Positions 63,000-64,000 of a DNA stretch of 64,000 nt are shown piece by piece. The number at the start of each line of letters is the position of its first letter. The stretch's first letter is position 1. This stretch comes from Halobacillus massiliensis (GTDB lineage: Bacteria > Bacillota > Bacilli > Bacillales > Halobacillaceae). The notes under the pieces are model-generated. The model saw only the letters and a list, made by a program, of their open reading frames with translations. It ran no database searches and had not been told where the DNA came from. The stretch lies in assembly GCF_900166625.1 (NCBI RefSeq), contig NZ_LT800499.1:2795316-2859315 (forward strand). The letters are read 5' to 3'. The position numbers and the translations under genes were made by a program.

Positions 63000-64000
63000 A
63001 TGGCGAGCTACGAACGTAGGGGAAAGGATTCTTATTTATTAACTGTTTAATTAGGTTATGACGGTAAAGGAAGGCGTAAAAGAAAACGGAAGACCATTCA
63101 AGTTGACGAAGCGTTACTTAAGACCAAGCGAAAACTGGAAAACCATTTGAATGATGAATTAGTGAAATTCAAAATTGAAGTAGAAGCAGGAGAATACATT
63201 TCCCCCGGCAAACTTAAGTTAAAAGACTTTATAGTGGACTGGGAAACAAAATACGCAAAGAGGAACTTAGGCGATCAAACGCTTGAAGCTTATAAAGGAA
63301 ACCTGAAGAACCATATCCTCCCTAACTTTGGAGAGCAACGTGTAGATCAAGTTAAAGCCATACACGTGTAAACTTTTTAAGTGATTTAGAACAAAACTCC
63401 GGACTGTCACAGGGCACCATTCAATACATTTATAGGGTTTTTCGGAATGTTATGCAACGAGCGCAGGATTGGGAATTAATTAAAAAAAACCCTTTAGCTT
63501 CAGTAAGTAAGCCAAAAGATAAGAAAAGGCGTAAAGTAAATGTATTCGAGCCTGAGGAAGTCCACCAATTGTTTGAAGCAGCCATTGATCAACCTCGTCA
63601 CTGGAGAGTTTTCTTATCATTAGCTTTAGCTTGCGCTATGAGAAGAAGCGAATTACTTGCTTTAGAATGGAACCAGATTGATTTAAATGAAGGAACTATA
63701 GAAGTTTCTCAAGTTATTACCAGAGGAGAAAAAGGTAGACCTGTTCTAAAAGAACCGAAAATCTGAAACATCAATTAGAATTATTTCGCTTCCTAAATCT
63801 GTTGTATTGGATTTAAAAACTTTTAGAACCGAATGGATGATAGGGAGAATGAAGGTTGGAGACCTTTGGACTGAAAAAGAGCACGAATTTTTATTTTGTA
63901 ATGAAAATGGCCACCACTTTTATCCAACTACCCCAACTACCTGGTGGCGCCGCTTCACGAAAAAAGCTGGGGTTCGATTTATTAGACTCCATGATTTAAG
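63000..64000 (+). pseudogene. Broken tyrosine integrase, runs off the right edge
   Basis: AAGGAGG precedes ATG 63000. MASYERRGKDSYLLTV ends at TAA 63048; the same frame then continues GYDGKGRRKRKRKTIQVDEA and the SAM-like core (LGDQTLEAYKGNLKNHILPNFG) up to a frameshift near 63362. The next frame gives NFLSDLEQNSGLSQGTIQYIY, NVMQRAQDWELIKKNPLASV and ACAMRRSELLALEWNQIDL with the catalytic Arg. A second frameshift near 63765 leads to TTWWRRFTKKAGVRFIRLHDL with the HxxR region at the very edge. Three lesions make it non-functional. The catalytic C-terminus lies beyond the window. Confidence 0.88.

Overview
The window reads as chromosome of a low-GC, endospore-forming Firmicute of the Bacillaceae. 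The evidence is a GerA/GerB/GerC germinant-receptor operon, a Spo0E-family phosphatase, a CotF-like/AdhB operon, a collagen-like spore-surface type protein, strong AAGGAGG ribosome sites, many TTG starts, LexA (DinR) boxes of the Bacillus type and a CcpA cre-like site. I cannot name the species.

Layout. 1-1353: 5' part of an amidohydrolase running off the left edge. 1.7-8.4 kb: small unknown genes, a tRNA-Val 3' fragment, a YrhE/YrhD-type formate dehydrogenase operon, and a membrane-protein gene broken by a TGA codon. 8.9-11.2 kb: yraG-yraF-adhB-yraE-yraD-like forespore operon. 11.4-26.5 kb: a Yellow/royal-jelly family protein, gerABC, a DUF3231 gene, a short-chain dehydrogenase with a Met/Gln-rich extension, spo0E, a PAS-LytTR regulator, a LexA-boxed WYL/yolD pair, a decayed EcfT gene, a CDF transporter, a DUF421 protein and a YrzF-like kinase with a 41-residue leader gene.

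26.9-37.4 kb: a ten-gene minus-strand operon holding an orphan AraC-type response regulator, XdhC and MocA-type maturation factors, a three-subunit molybdenum hydroxylase, CoxG, an acyl-CoA ligase, a crotonase and a benzoate-type permease. The gene set matches the aerobic 2-furoate (hmf) logic: import, CoA activation, ring hydroxylation by a Mo enzyme, thioester hydrolysis. 38.1-48.2 kb: an ABC sugar-import operon with two Gfo/Idh oxidoreductases and two TIM-barrel isomerases. It ends with a LacI repressor fused to a second sugar-binding domain that resembles the operon's own binding protein. Palindromes centred on CG sit at about 81-bp intervals in its promoter region, and one more lies in front of the repressor gene.

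49.7-58.2 kb: a cytoplasmic alpha-amylase, then a sigma-54-controlled cellobiose-type PTS operon (IIA, IIB, IIC, 6-phospho-beta-glucosidase, HPr) with its LevR-type activator. 58.5-64 kb: small membrane proteins, an S51 peptidase, the collagen/beta-propeller protein, a small gene with an in-frame amber codon, and the edge of a decayed integrative element (ImmA/IrrE protease with a LexA box inside its promoter, and a broken tyrosine integrase).

Decay is frequent: at least six genes carry nonsense or frameshift lesions, and a fragment of the benzoate-permease locus is duplicated near 13 kb.
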